A DNA stretch of 64,000 bases from Emticicia aquatilis (GTDB taxonomy: Bacteria; Bacteroidota; Bacteroidia; Cytophagales; Spirosomataceae), in contig NZ_BMKK01000002.1 of assembly GCF_014644295.1 (NCBI RefSeq), positions 620,001 to 684,000 on the forward strand, in the 5' to 3' direction. Below, piece after piece: positions 55,123 through 63,935 of the stretch. A program made the position numbers and the translations under genes. The notes beneath the pieces were generated by a model. That model saw only the letters and a list, made by a program, of their open reading frames with translations. It was not told the origin of the DNA and made no database searches. The number at the start of each line of letters is the position of its first letter. Position 1 is the first letter of the stretch.

Positions 55123-56655
55123 TGAAATGTAAATAATTTTCTTTACGTTGGTTTCTGGGATTTGCTGCTGCCCTCTTTTCCTTCTTGAAGGTTTCTCTTT
55201 AGGAGCAGACATTTCTTTTATGACTTCAAATTTAATACGACTTCCATCAGCAATGAAATAATTTTCGTACCAATTTCTCACATTACGGTATTTTGCAATG
55301 TATTGACTATTCTTTGGGTCGTCATTTTCGGAAGAAAGTTTATAGACATCAGGCTCGGCATAGCCTTTGGGTTTTGAAACAACTAAGTTTCCTTTCACAC
55401 AGTATGCTACCGAATTTTGCTTATTTATGGCCACAACTTCATCAATATCAGATGAGGTTTGTTTTAAATCTATTTTTTGTTGTTTTAACAAATTTCCATC
55501 TAAATCAAAAATTGCGGTAAAAGCATTCTGATAATTATAACCTGCTAAAACCTGTTTTGTTCGGTTGCGTTGGTTGCTATAATTTAAACTAAAGTTATAA
55601 CCCACATAATCAGGATTATCTACGCTAACCACTTGATAGGTGGGCTGATAAAAACTACCTCCAAATGCGATTTGATTTTCAGTAAAGGTAGTTTGTGTAG
55701 GTAAAAATGTATAAGTACTTGAAACCTTTTTCAGTTGCTCATCGGTTAATGCCTCGATTCCTTTCAAGAGTTTTCGATAATCATAAAACTTTGTAAAAAT
55801 GGTTTTATCGTGTTCGAGTTTTGAAAAATATATCCCTTTTACACCATTATTTGACTGATAAACGCCTGTTACGATGCTAACTAATGAGTCAACTTTCGTA
55901 AGTTGAGCAGTTAGCGGGAAATTTCCCGCATTGGATTGTATCGCACTTTTTGAAATTAACTTTCCGAGCGTATCATATTTTGCATAAACAACATACGCAT
56001 TTTTTATAAACTCACCTTTTTTCTTCTTTTCGTTGGTATAACCTGGCTCTTTTATTGACCAAAGAGATTCAATAATATGAGTTTTTTGATTATAATTGAT
56101 AAACTGAATCTGGGCTTTACCATTTAAATCAGCAGAAGTAAATTGGCCTTCATTCGTTTTAAAATCAAAATCATAAAAAGTTCCTCCTTTTTCATTCATC
56201 CCTGCTATCAAAATTCTATCTTTAAAAGCAACATAGCTTTGGTCTTGAAAGAATTCTCGAAGTTCAAAACCCTTGTTTTCTGCTTTACCATCTTTCAAAT
56301 CAAAGCTAAACAACTGATAATACATTCCTTGGCTTTCGCTAAACAAAAAAGTAACTTTCTGATTATCAAGAAAATATGCGGTTGGTTTTCGTTCTACATC
56401 TAATAAAACTTCATTTTCCCATACTTTCCGTAACTCTGTATCAAATTTAACAATGACCGCTTTTGTAATATCTTTTTTAATGAACAGTAAGAGACCGTCT
56501 TTACCGAGTGAAATTACCTTCTGCCAAGTTGGATTTCCACTAATTTCTATCTCAACAGTTTTTAGAACTCCTGAGGCAGGGTAAATGGTATTTGTTTTTT
56601 GAGCATGTAAAGAATTAGAAAGAATGAGTAATAGAATGAAAAAATATTGTTTCAT
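55099..56655 (-). CDS. Secreted propeller-like protein, paralogue A
   Basis: About 518 residues with a signal peptide (MKQYFFILLLILSNSLHAQ); the ATG at 56655 is preferred to a TTG two codons earlier. I recognise no named domain. The sequence looks like beta-propeller blades (for example VISLGKDGLLLFIKK and VIVKFDTELRKVWENE). It aligns over its length with the next gene on this strand: Q.VI.LG..G.L, the KFD..L...W pattern, and near the end NWYENYFIADG and KKIIYISKI. A basic stretch (PSRRKRGQQQ) precedes the C-terminus. The last residues are encoded by a repeat arm. Function unknown, probably periplasmic or outer-surface. Confidence 0.75.
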   Translation of the reverse strand: MKQYFFILLLILSNSLHAQKTNTIYPASGVLKTVEIEISGNPTWQKVISLGKDGLLLFIKKDITKAVIVKFDTELRKVWENEVLLDVERKPTAYFLDNQKVTFLFSESQGMYYQLFSFDLKDGKAENKGFELREFFQDQSYVAFKDRILIAGMNEKGGTFYDFDFKTNEGQFTSADLNGKAQIQFINYNQKTHIIESLWSIKEPGYTNEKKKKGEFIKNAYVVYAKYDTLGKLISKSAIQSNAGNFPLTAQLTKVDSLVSIVTGVYQSNNGVKGIYFSKLEHDKTIFTKFYDYRKLLKGIEALTDEQLKKVSSTYTFLPTQTTFTENQIAFGGSFYQPTYQVVSVDNPDYVGYNFSLNYSNQRNRTKQVLAGYNYQNAFTAIFDLDGNLLKQQKIDLKQTSSDIDEVVAINKQNSVAYCVKGNLVVSKPKGYAEPDVYKLSSENDDPKNSQYIAKYRNVRNWYENYFIADGSRIKFEVIKEMSAPKEKPSRRKRGQQQIPETNVKKIIYISKILSSEF

Positions 56656-56690
56656 CAGCAATGAGTTGGTTGAATTTTAGGCACAAAAAT

Positions 56691-56722
56691 ATGCCACACC
56701 TTTTTATATAACGGTGTGGCAT
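56691..56722 (-). terminator. Terminator between the tandem paralogues
   Basis: ATGCCACACC pairs with GGTGTGGCAT; read leftward it runs into ATTTTT. It lies 15 bases past the stop of paralogue B and before the start of paralogue A, so the two are partly insulated. Confidence 0.85.
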
Positions 56723-56737
56723 AAATAATTTGATATT

Positions 56738-58342
56738 TTAGAATGCAATTTTATTTAAATAAAATACCCTCCTACTCCCTTCGGTTCGGTTGGCGATTCG
56801 TTGGTATCCCCACGCCAAATAATAATTCTGATGCCAATATTCTATGTCGTCGGTGGCAGTATCTCTTACTTTATCACCTTCTTTTTGAGTGTCAATGTCA
56901 ATAGTTTTTGTACCTTCAACCACATCATTTCCTCTAACAATTTTACTGGCGAGTTTTCCTTTATTGCTATAAACCAACGAAATATCGTCTCCTTCGGAAT
57001 GAATTTTTACTTTCTCTTTTAGCTCCATACTTTTTACATTATCGAAGCTAAAACTATTATCCCAAATTAGTTTTCCGTTTAAATCAAACCCTGCAACAAC
57101 GGCGTGCGTATATTTGAATCCATCGAATTGCTGATTATTACTACCATAATTTGAATACATCCAAGGATTCCAAGCCCAAGAGTTTAGTCCATAATAACGA
57201 GAATAACGCAACATACTCAATGAATTATACCCTCCGTACCCAAATCCAAACGGAGAACCAAATGCACTACCATAATATGGATAATTATTATTAGTTCTGA
57301 ATTCGGGGTAGAATACTTCCGCAACTAATATATATTGATTGTCTTTTTTTATAATATCATGTACTAAAACTCTGTAATTGAGTTTTAAGTCGTCGCCTTT
57401 ACCTTTTTTCTTTTTTATCTTTTTTTCAATCTTTTCTTGTTGTTTTGGAGGCAGAAATTTGAAAAAGTTTTTGAAATCTGTAAAACTGTGCATTTTCAGA
57501 TATTCGGGAGTTTCGCCATCAACTTTACTTATATAAAGCCCCTGCGACATTGGTCCACCATTCGACTGATAACCTTTAAATCCATAATTACCAATCATTA
57601 GCTGCGTTCCATCATTTAATGAGAAAAGTTTTCCTGTCAATAAACCATAGTCTTCTTCTGGTTCAACGGTAAGTTGCTCTACAATTTTTCCATTTGGATT
57701 GATTCGTTTGACTGCCATATAACTCGAACGCCCCTTTTTTACCGAATAAGAAACTATCAATAATCCATTAGCATCATCGTAATCTAATGACGAAATACTG
57801 GCAGTTCCTTTAATTCCTCCTGCCAAAATTCGAGGTTGCATTTTACTAAAGTTGACACTCATCAAAACGGGTTCTTCTTTTACCATTCCTGCTAAATAGG
57901 CCACGTCGTTATAGACCTTAAATTCTGAAACCTCAAATCTGCGAATATTCTCAAAGAAGAATTTTTGCATGATACCAATGCCAGTAGAGACTTTGATAAT
58001 TTGATACAAATCAGAATTGTATTTACTAAACAGGAAATAGACATCACGGCCATCTCGATGAAAATCTACCATGGATTGGTTTTCTTCAAGTTCACCATTA
58101 GCCGACCATGCTTGTTGTAATTGGGCATCATACTTAGTTATATTGAAACTCAGTTTACCCGTTTTGGTAAGCACCAAAACCCCTTCTTCTCCTAATGTAA
58201 TTACTTGAAAACTTTGGTCTTCGCCACGAGTGGGTATTTCGATTCGACGCACACTTTGGCCGTTTAATTGAACCACACTCAAGAAAGCAATGATTAAGAA
58301 ACAAATTTGTAATAAAAACTTTTTCGATTTTCTAATTTCCAT
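56738..58342 (-). CDS. Secreted propeller-like protein, paralogue B
   Basis: About 534 residues from MEIRKSKKFLLQICF, which opens a signal peptide ending QLNGQ. The start overlaps the last codons of the EVE gene by 11 bases. It is a paralogue of the gene at 55099 (FQVITLGEEGVLVLTK, ITKYDAQLQQAWS, and the late YWHQNYYLAWG and RRVFYLNKI). It differs by a Tyr/Asn/Gly/Phe-rich low-complexity segment (about residues 320-380, with YPYYGSAFGSPFGFGYGGY) and a Lys-rich stretch before it. No named family. Envelope localisation is inferred from the signal peptide. Confidence 0.75.
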   Translation of the reverse strand: MEIRKSKKFLLQICFLIIAFLSVVQLNGQSVRRIEIPTRGEDQSFQVITLGEEGVLVLTKTGKLSFNITKYDAQLQQAWSANGELEENQSMVDFHRDGRDVYFLFSKYNSDLYQIIKVSTGIGIMQKFFFENIRRFEVSEFKVYNDVAYLAGMVKEEPVLMSVNFSKMQPRILAGGIKGTASISSLDYDDANGLLIVSYSVKKGRSSYMAVKRINPNGKIVEQLTVEPEEDYGLLTGKLFSLNDGTQLMIGNYGFKGYQSNGGPMSQGLYISKVDGETPEYLKMHSFTDFKNFFKFLPPKQQEKIEKKIKKKKGKGDDLKLNYRVLVHDIIKKDNQYILVAEVFYPEFRTNNNYPYYGSAFGSPFGFGYGGYNSLSMLRYSRYYGLNSWAWNPWMYSNYGSNNQQFDGFKYTHAVVAGFDLNGKLIWDNSFSFDNVKSMELKEKVKIHSEGDDISLVYSNKGKLASKIVRGNDVVEGTKTIDIDTQKEGDKVRDTATDDIEYWHQNYYLAWGYQRIANRTEGSRRVFYLNKIAF

Positions 58343-58742
58343 ATCCTTTTGATACAATGATGTCGAACTCTTCTTTTTTAAGTTGTTGGACAGAGAGGCG
58401 AGACTGACGAATAAGAGACACATCCTGTAGTCGTACGTCAGCTTTAATGGCTTTGAGCGTAACAGAATTAGGAAGTTTTTCGACTGGAGCTAAATCAACA
58501 ACCACCCAACGAGTATCATCTGTAGTTGGGTCTTGATACGCTTCTTTTACTATTTTAGCGATACCGACAACCTCAACTCCTTCGTTTGAATGATAAAATA
58601 AAACCAAATCATTCAGTTTCATGGCAGCCAGATTATTGCGTGCTTGATAGTTTCTTACGCCATCCCAAGTGCCTACGCCTTGATTAACGAAATCGTCCCA
58701 AGAATATTTGAAAGGTTCTGATTTTACGAGCCAGTAATTCAT
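58332..58742 (-). CDS. EVE-domain protein
   Basis: 136 residues, a complete single EVE domain: MNYWLVKSEPFKYSWDDFVN, GTWDGVRNYQARNNL with the conserved Trp and Asn-Tyr, DLVLFYHSNEGVEVVGIAK, and the C-terminal LSVQQLKKEEFDIIV. EVE domains are PUA-like modules thought to bind modified bases in DNA or RNA, and appear in modification-dependent defence and RNA metabolism. Here it stands alone as the first gene of the transcript with paralogue B, which shares no obvious function. No restriction gene is nearby. Confidence 0.92.
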   Translation of the reverse strand: MNYWLVKSEPFKYSWDDFVNQGVGTWDGVRNYQARNNLAAMKLNDLVLFYHSNEGVEVVGIAKIVKEAYQDPTTDDTRWVVVDLAPVEKLPNSVTLKAIKADVRLQDVSLIRQSRLSVQQLKKEEFDIIVSKGYGN

Positions 58743-59002
58743 CTAATATTGATTAAATTTTGATTAATATTTAGTTGCCATTGAAACAATGACGCAAAAT
58801 TAAAGTAAAATTGAAATTAAGCTAAGTATTATTGAATATTGTCTTGGATACCATTCAATAAAAATATGCCAAATGATGCTTTATTTTTGAAAGATTTGAT
58901 TCAGAAATAGTATCTTTAAGAAACTATTTACCACTAAATAAGTTATTTAGAATTATTCTAAATTATTAAACAAAAAGTATTTCCTTTGTGAAAAAGAGAA
59001 TT

Positions 59003-60517
59003 ATGAAGAGCATGAAGGGAATTTTAATCTACATACTTATACAATTTATTATTCATGCTTCACTTGCACAAAGTCCTAACATCCTGTGGCAAAAATCTTT
59101 AGGTGGTAGTTTCTATGATAAAGCTGAATCTGTGATTGAATTAGAAGATGGTGGATATATCATAGGTGGTCACTCCCAATCAAACAACTATGATTTATCT
59201 ATTAATCATGGTGGATTTGACTGGTGGATTGTTAGGCTAAGTAATACTGGAAATATCATTTGGCAAAAAACTTTAGGTGGCGGTGCTGATGACTATCTTC
59301 GTGGTATAATAAAAACTCCAGACGGTAATATTCTTTGTGTTGGAGATACCCAATCTAACAATGGTGATATTAGTGGTTTAATCGGTCAAATTGATTTTTG
59401 GGTTGTAAAAATTAATTTATCAGGGAATGTAATCTGGGAAAGGTGTTATGGTGGAGAAGCTCTTGATAGGGCTTATTCAGCATGTGTAACCGATGATGGA
59501 AACATCCTGATTGCAGGTTCAACCGAATCTCAATATCCATATATTGAAGATAATCATGGTTTATCTGACTTTCTTCTAATCAAAATTGATTCACAAGGCA
59601 ACAAAATCTGGCAAAAAACTTACGGTGGAAGCAGCAACGAAACCTGTAAATCAATAAAAAAATCAAACAATGGCGGTTATCTGCTTATAGGAAATAGCAC
59701 ATCTAATAATGGAGATTTAAGCAATAACTATGGGCAACAAGATGTGTGGGTTTTAAAAATTGATAATATTGGAGGAATCCAATGGCAACAATCATTTGGA
59801 GGAAGTAACGATGACTTCACTACTACTTTTACGGAAGACCAAAATGGAAATTTTTTAATAGTTGGCGAAACTTATTCGTTCGATTATGATGCCATAGAAA
59901 ATCATAGTAGTTATGGTTCGAGAGATTATTTCATACTGAAAGTTTCTTCACAGGGTCAAAAAATTTGGACTCATTGCTATGGTGGCAGTGGAAATGAATA
60001 TGCAAGAGGCGTAGTGGAAAGCAATAGTAATGAGTATATTATTGTAGGAGAGTCATACTCGAATGATGGGCAAGCACCCAATAATATTGGCAGTGCAGAT
60101 ATTTGGCTCATCAAATTAAATCCAACAATTGGCAATATAATTTGGCAAAGAAAATATGGTAGTGAAGGCCATGACGAACCCAATGACTTAATTTTGACTT
60201 TCGATAATAACTTTCTAATTGTAGGTAATACTTTTCCAGTTAATAATTACAATGATGTCACGCAACATTATGGTGATGACGATTTTTGGGTTGTAAAACT
60301 TCTCAATAATGATTGTGTAAAAAATCTATCTCTAAAAAAAGATATGCTCTACGGAAATAAAAATTTCGTTTCTTCTGAAAGTTTATCAAGTAGTGTAAAA
60401 AATCAAAGTTCGTCTTCAAACATTATCTATTCAGCAGGAAAAAGTATTCTTTTGCAAAGTGGTTTTTCGATTAAAGCAGGAGCTGTTTTTGAGGCTAAAA
60501 TTGAGGGATGTAACTAA
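59003..60517 (+). CDS. Secreted seven-bladed propeller protein with shared C-terminal tail
   Basis: About 504 residues. I use the ATG at 59003 (MKSMKGILIYILIQ), which opens a signal peptide ending SLAQ; a GTG five codons upstream also fits. The body is seven repeats of about 56-60 residues, each with IxWQKxxGGS, a middle DGNxLxxGxTxSN and a final DxWVxKI. It is therefore a near-perfect seven-bladed beta-propeller. After a Ser/Asn-rich linker comes the tail ILLQSGFSIKAGAVFEAKI ending with Cys-Asn, shared with the proteins at 21760 and 41399. A surface-binding or scaffold role is likely; no catalytic residues are evident. Confidence 0.8.
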   Translation: MKSMKGILIYILIQFIIHASLAQSPNILWQKSLGGSFYDKAESVIELEDGGYIIGGHSQSNNYDLSINHGGFDWWIVRLSNTGNIIWQKTLGGGADDYLRGIIKTPDGNILCVGDTQSNNGDISGLIGQIDFWVVKINLSGNVIWERCYGGEALDRAYSACVTDDGNILIAGSTESQYPYIEDNHGLSDFLLIKIDSQGNKIWQKTYGGSSNETCKSIKKSNNGGYLLIGNSTSNNGDLSNNYGQQDVWVLKIDNIGGIQWQQSFGGSNDDFTTTFTEDQNGNFLIVGETYSFDYDAIENHSSYGSRDYFILKVSSQGQKIWTHCYGGSGNEYARGVVESNSNEYIIVGESYSNDGQAPNNIGSADIWLIKLNPTIGNIIWQRKYGSEGHDEPNDLILTFDNNFLIVGNTFPVNNYNDVTQHYGDDDFWVVKLLNNDCVKNLSLKKDMLYGNKNFVSSESLSSSVKNQSSSSNIIYSAGKSILLQSGFSIKAGAVFEAKIEGCN

Positions 60518-60519
60518 AA

Positions 60520-60549
60520 AAATAGCGAAGAGTTTATTCTTCGCTATTT
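60520..60549. terminator. Bidirectional terminator
   Basis: AAATAGCGAAGA pairs with TCTTCGCTATTT between the convergent genes ending at 60517 and 60570. Poly-A/T flanks on both sides. Confidence 0.85.
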
Positions 60550-60569
60550 AATTTATCATAATAAACTCA

Positions 60570-63500
60570 TCAGTTTATATCTTTTTTCTTAACAACATTT
60601 ATTGCTGGAATCTGATTTTCGAGTACCATTTTATTGAATGCTGGTACATCTTCGTCAATTACCTTTTTGAGTTTGTCAGTTGTTTTTTCCATTTTCTTGC
60701 TCAAATCATCAAGAGCTTCATAAGCACCTTTGGTTGGTTTGGCATCAGCACTCGAAACTACACTGGCTACACCAGCAATTTTATCATTTAATCGAATAGG
60801 ATAAGCCAATAAATCTTGTGTTGCACGGGCTTTATTCTGAACTAAAGATTGCTCTAAATCTTCTAAATTTTTAAGCATTGGTTTCGTTAGCTTCTGAAAC
60901 TTAGCAATTAAAACAGTATCTTTCACGCTCTTCATATATTCAGAAACAGCTTTTTTGATTTCACGCATTTGATTGATTGCTTTATGATTTTCATCCAATT
61001 TCTTATGAATCTTCAACAATAAATCAAATTGTTCTTTCAATTCTGCATCAGTAGCTGGATTACGTGGGTCTTTTCTGATTTCAGCAATTTCTTCTTTTAC
61101 AACATCTTTGCCAACAACCAATCTAACTTTGTAGTTTCCAGGTACAACTTTTGGTCCTGTTAGGCTACCAGCCCACATTGGCGAACGTTCGCCTTGAATC
61201 TCAGTTGCATCAGCATAACGCATATTCCAAACAAAGTGATTTAAACCTTCATTGGCCGAAAGAAGACCTGATTTTGTTTGTTTTGTATCTTCGTAGAAAT
61301 CCTTAGAAGCTTTTTGTTCTTCACCTTTTACATCTTTTTTGCTCGAATAAGTCACTATAGTATCATTTGCCATGGTCAAGAATTGCAATTTTACTTCATC
61401 TTTCGGAGCATTTTTTAGATAATAATTTACTAAAACACCATTTGGAGCATTCTGACCTTCATCTTTTGGAGCTCCACGGCGGCCACCACCATCTCCTCCT
61501 TGCATACGATAAGAATGACGTGGCTTAAATAAGTGAATATCAGCAATGGCATTATCTTTTATTTCATATAATGGAGTTAAATCATCTAAAATCCAGAATG
61601 AACGTCCGTGAGTTGCTACAACTAAATCTTTTTCACGCTTTTGTACCTGCAAATCACGAATCGAAGTGATTGGAAGATTATTATTCATCAGATTCCAAGA
61701 AGCTCCATCATCAAATGAAACATAAATTCCTCTTTCTGTTCCAGCATATAATAAACCTTCTTTGTTAGGGTCTTCACGAACAACACGTGTGTATTCATCG
61801 GCAGGAATACCACTTATGATACTCGTCCAAGTTTTTCCATAATCACTTGTCTTGAATAGATAAGGCTTTCTATCTCCAAACATATAGCGAGTAGCAGCTA
61901 CATAAGCTTTTCCTTTGACAAAATCTGATGTATGAATAGTTGAAATCAAAGCAAAATCGCCGAGTTGAGAAGTTGGAATCGTAATATTTGACCAGTTTTT
62001 GCCATTATCACGGGTTACATGAATAAAACCATCATCCGAACCTGCCCAAATATTACCTTTTTCGATAGTAGATTCTGCCAAAGCGAAAATCGTGGCGTAT
62101 ATTTCAGCACCAGTTTGGTCAAGTGTGATAGGGCCACCAGTTGCCCCAGTCGTTTTAGGGTCGTTTCTGGTCAAATCGGGGCTTATCGTTTCCCAAGAAT
62201 GTCCGCCATCGTGTGTTACATGTACATATTGAGATGTTGCATAAAGGCGAGTATCATCGTGCGGTGAAAAAATAATTGGATACGTCCACTGAAAACGGTA
62301 TTTCTTTTCAGCAGAAGTGTGTCCCATATTATTTTCGGGATATACCATGATATTTTGTTCTTGGTTATTTTCAGCATTAAGTTTTGTCATATAACCATCG
62401 TACGACCCACCATAAGTAATCTTAGAGTTTTTAGGGTCAATGGCAATATAACCCGATTCACCACCTGCTACTGGGTACCAATCACGAATACCAATTGAAT
62501 TTCCATCTGTACGACTTGCGATTCTAACCGTACTGTTATCTTGTTGAGAACCATAAATATTGTATGGAAAATCATTGTCGAGATGAACATGATAGAACTG
62601 TGCAGTTGGAATATCAATATCTGAAAACGTAAAACCATCATTGAATGTTACCTCGGCTCCACCATCATCTCCAATGATAAAATTAGATGGATTTTTAGGG
62701 TTTATCCATACATCATGCGTATCTCCATGATGAACATTCAAAGTTCTGATTGTTTTTCCTCCATCATTAGATTTGAATGAGTTTACATTCAGAATAATCA
62801 AAGCATTTTCATTCAATGGGTCAGCTTGAAGATTCATGTAGTACCAAGGGCGTTGCCAAAGGTTTTTATTATCATTTACAAGCGTCCAATGTTCGCCCGC
62901 ATCATACGAAGTGTATAGGCCACCTTTAGCATTTTCAATCATTGCATAAAGACGGTTAGAATTGGCAGGAGAAACGGCGATACCGATTTTTCCTAAAAGT
63001 CCTTTTGGCATACCTGGTTTTTCATTCAATGATTCCCAAGTATCACCTCCATCTACTGATTTATATAGACCGCAACCAACGCCACCACTACTCATGCTAT
63101 GGCCATTTCTGTATGCTTGCCAAAGGGTCGCATAAATTACTCTTGGGTTATTGGGGTCAAGTCTTACATGATAAGCACCAGTGCTATCATTTTTGGCCAA
63201 GATATGTTCCCAAGTTTTTCCGCCATCTTTACTTCTGAAAACCCCTCTTTCTTTGTTTGGTGCAAACGGATTTCCGACAGCAGCCACATAAACTAAATTG
63301 TGGTCTTTCGGATGAACTTCTATTGTTGCAATGGCATCGGCTTTCGGCAATCCAATATGTTTCCATGTTTTTCCTGCATCAGTCGATTTATAAACACCAT
63401 CGCCGTAGCTAATATTACTACGCATATCGGCTTCGCCCATACCCACATACACAACATTTGGGTCAGATGGAGCAACGGCAATAGCTCCGACCGAGCTTGA

Positions 63501-63812
63501 TTTAAAAGTACTATCACCGATGTGGTTCCAGTTTGCACCGCCATCGGTAGTTTTCCAAACGCCTCCACCAACTGCTCCAAAATAATAGGTTAATGGTTGG
63601 TCGGCATGACCAGCAACTGCCAAAGAGCGGCCTGCACGGAAAGGGCCGATATTTCGCCAAGATAGCTCACTATACAAACTTTTATCAATTTTTGATGAAA
63701 CTGTATTTGTAGATGTCTGCGGAGAAGGAGAAGGCGTATTTACTTTCTTTTTTTGAGAAAAAGCTGAAATTGCCAACCCACATCCCAAAAGTAGAAGGGA
63801 GAATTTCTTCAT
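60570..63812 (-). CDS. Secreted VPS10/sortilin-like BNR-repeat protein
   Basis: 1080 residues with a signal peptide (MKKFSLLLLGCGLAISAFSQ). From about 50 to 760 it is a long series of Asp-box blades (TDGGANW, TDAGKTW, KDGGKTW, VDGGDTW, DDGASW) with WRNIGPFRAGRSLAVAGH at the front, as in VPS10/sortilin-like proteins of Bacteroidota often annotated as glycosyl hydrolases. The rest is a Gly-rich loop (GGDGGGRRG), a beta-sandwich segment (PGNYKVRLVVG) and a helical C-terminal region (about 960-1070). Activity is not established. An AACCTT motif lies 14 bases before the ATG. Confidence 0.85.
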   Translation of the reverse strand: MKKFSLLLLGCGLAISAFSQKKKVNTPSPSPQTSTNTVSSKIDKSLYSELSWRNIGPFRAGRSLAVAGHADQPLTYYFGAVGGGVWKTTDGGANWNHIGDSTFKSSSVGAIAVAPSDPNVVYVGMGEADMRSNISYGDGVYKSTDAGKTWKHIGLPKADAIATIEVHPKDHNLVYVAAVGNPFAPNKERGVFRSKDGGKTWEHILAKNDSTGAYHVRLDPNNPRVIYATLWQAYRNGHSMSSGGVGCGLYKSVDGGDTWESLNEKPGMPKGLLGKIGIAVSPANSNRLYAMIENAKGGLYTSYDAGEHWTLVNDNKNLWQRPWYYMNLQADPLNENALIILNVNSFKSNDGGKTIRTLNVHHGDTHDVWINPKNPSNFIIGDDGGAEVTFNDGFTFSDIDIPTAQFYHVHLDNDFPYNIYGSQQDNSTVRIASRTDGNSIGIRDWYPVAGGESGYIAIDPKNSKITYGGSYDGYMTKLNAENNQEQNIMVYPENNMGHTSAEKKYRFQWTYPIIFSPHDDTRLYATSQYVHVTHDGGHSWETISPDLTRNDPKTTGATGGPITLDQTGAEIYATIFALAESTIEKGNIWAGSDDGFIHVTRDNGKNWSNITIPTSQLGDFALISTIHTSDFVKGKAYVAATRYMFGDRKPYLFKTSDYGKTWTSIISGIPADEYTRVVREDPNKEGLLYAGTERGIYVSFDDGASWNLMNNNLPITSIRDLQVQKREKDLVVATHGRSFWILDDLTPLYEIKDNAIADIHLFKPRHSYRMQGGDGGGRRGAPKDEGQNAPNGVLVNYYLKNAPKDEVKLQFLTMANDTIVTYSSKKDVKGEEQKASKDFYEDTKQTKSGLLSANEGLNHFVWNMRYADATEIQGERSPMWAGSLTGPKVVPGNYKVRLVVGKDVVKEEIAEIRKDPRNPATDAELKEQFDLLLKIHKKLDENHKAINQMREIKKAVSEYMKSVKDTVLIAKFQKLTKPMLKNLEDLEQSLVQNKARATQDLLAYPIRLNDKIAGVASVVSSADAKPTKGAYEALDDLSKKMEKTTDKLKKVIDEDVPAFNKMVLENQIPAINVVKKKDIN

Positions 63813-63935
63813 GTTGATGATTAGTTAAGGTTTATCGGTAAAAATACGGGCAATGTAATAACAAAACAAAAAAAAAAACGAAATTTGTAAACAAAATCAC
63901 CTTACCAAATCAATATAATAAAATTTTCCCAAATT

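Noticed and set aside
59003-60517. Protein-level repeats as a DNA tandem repeat or CRISPR-like array
   Set aside because: The periodicity of about 170-180 bases is that of propeller blades; the DNA copies are diverged and no spacer structure exists. No CRISPR array is visible anywhere in the window.
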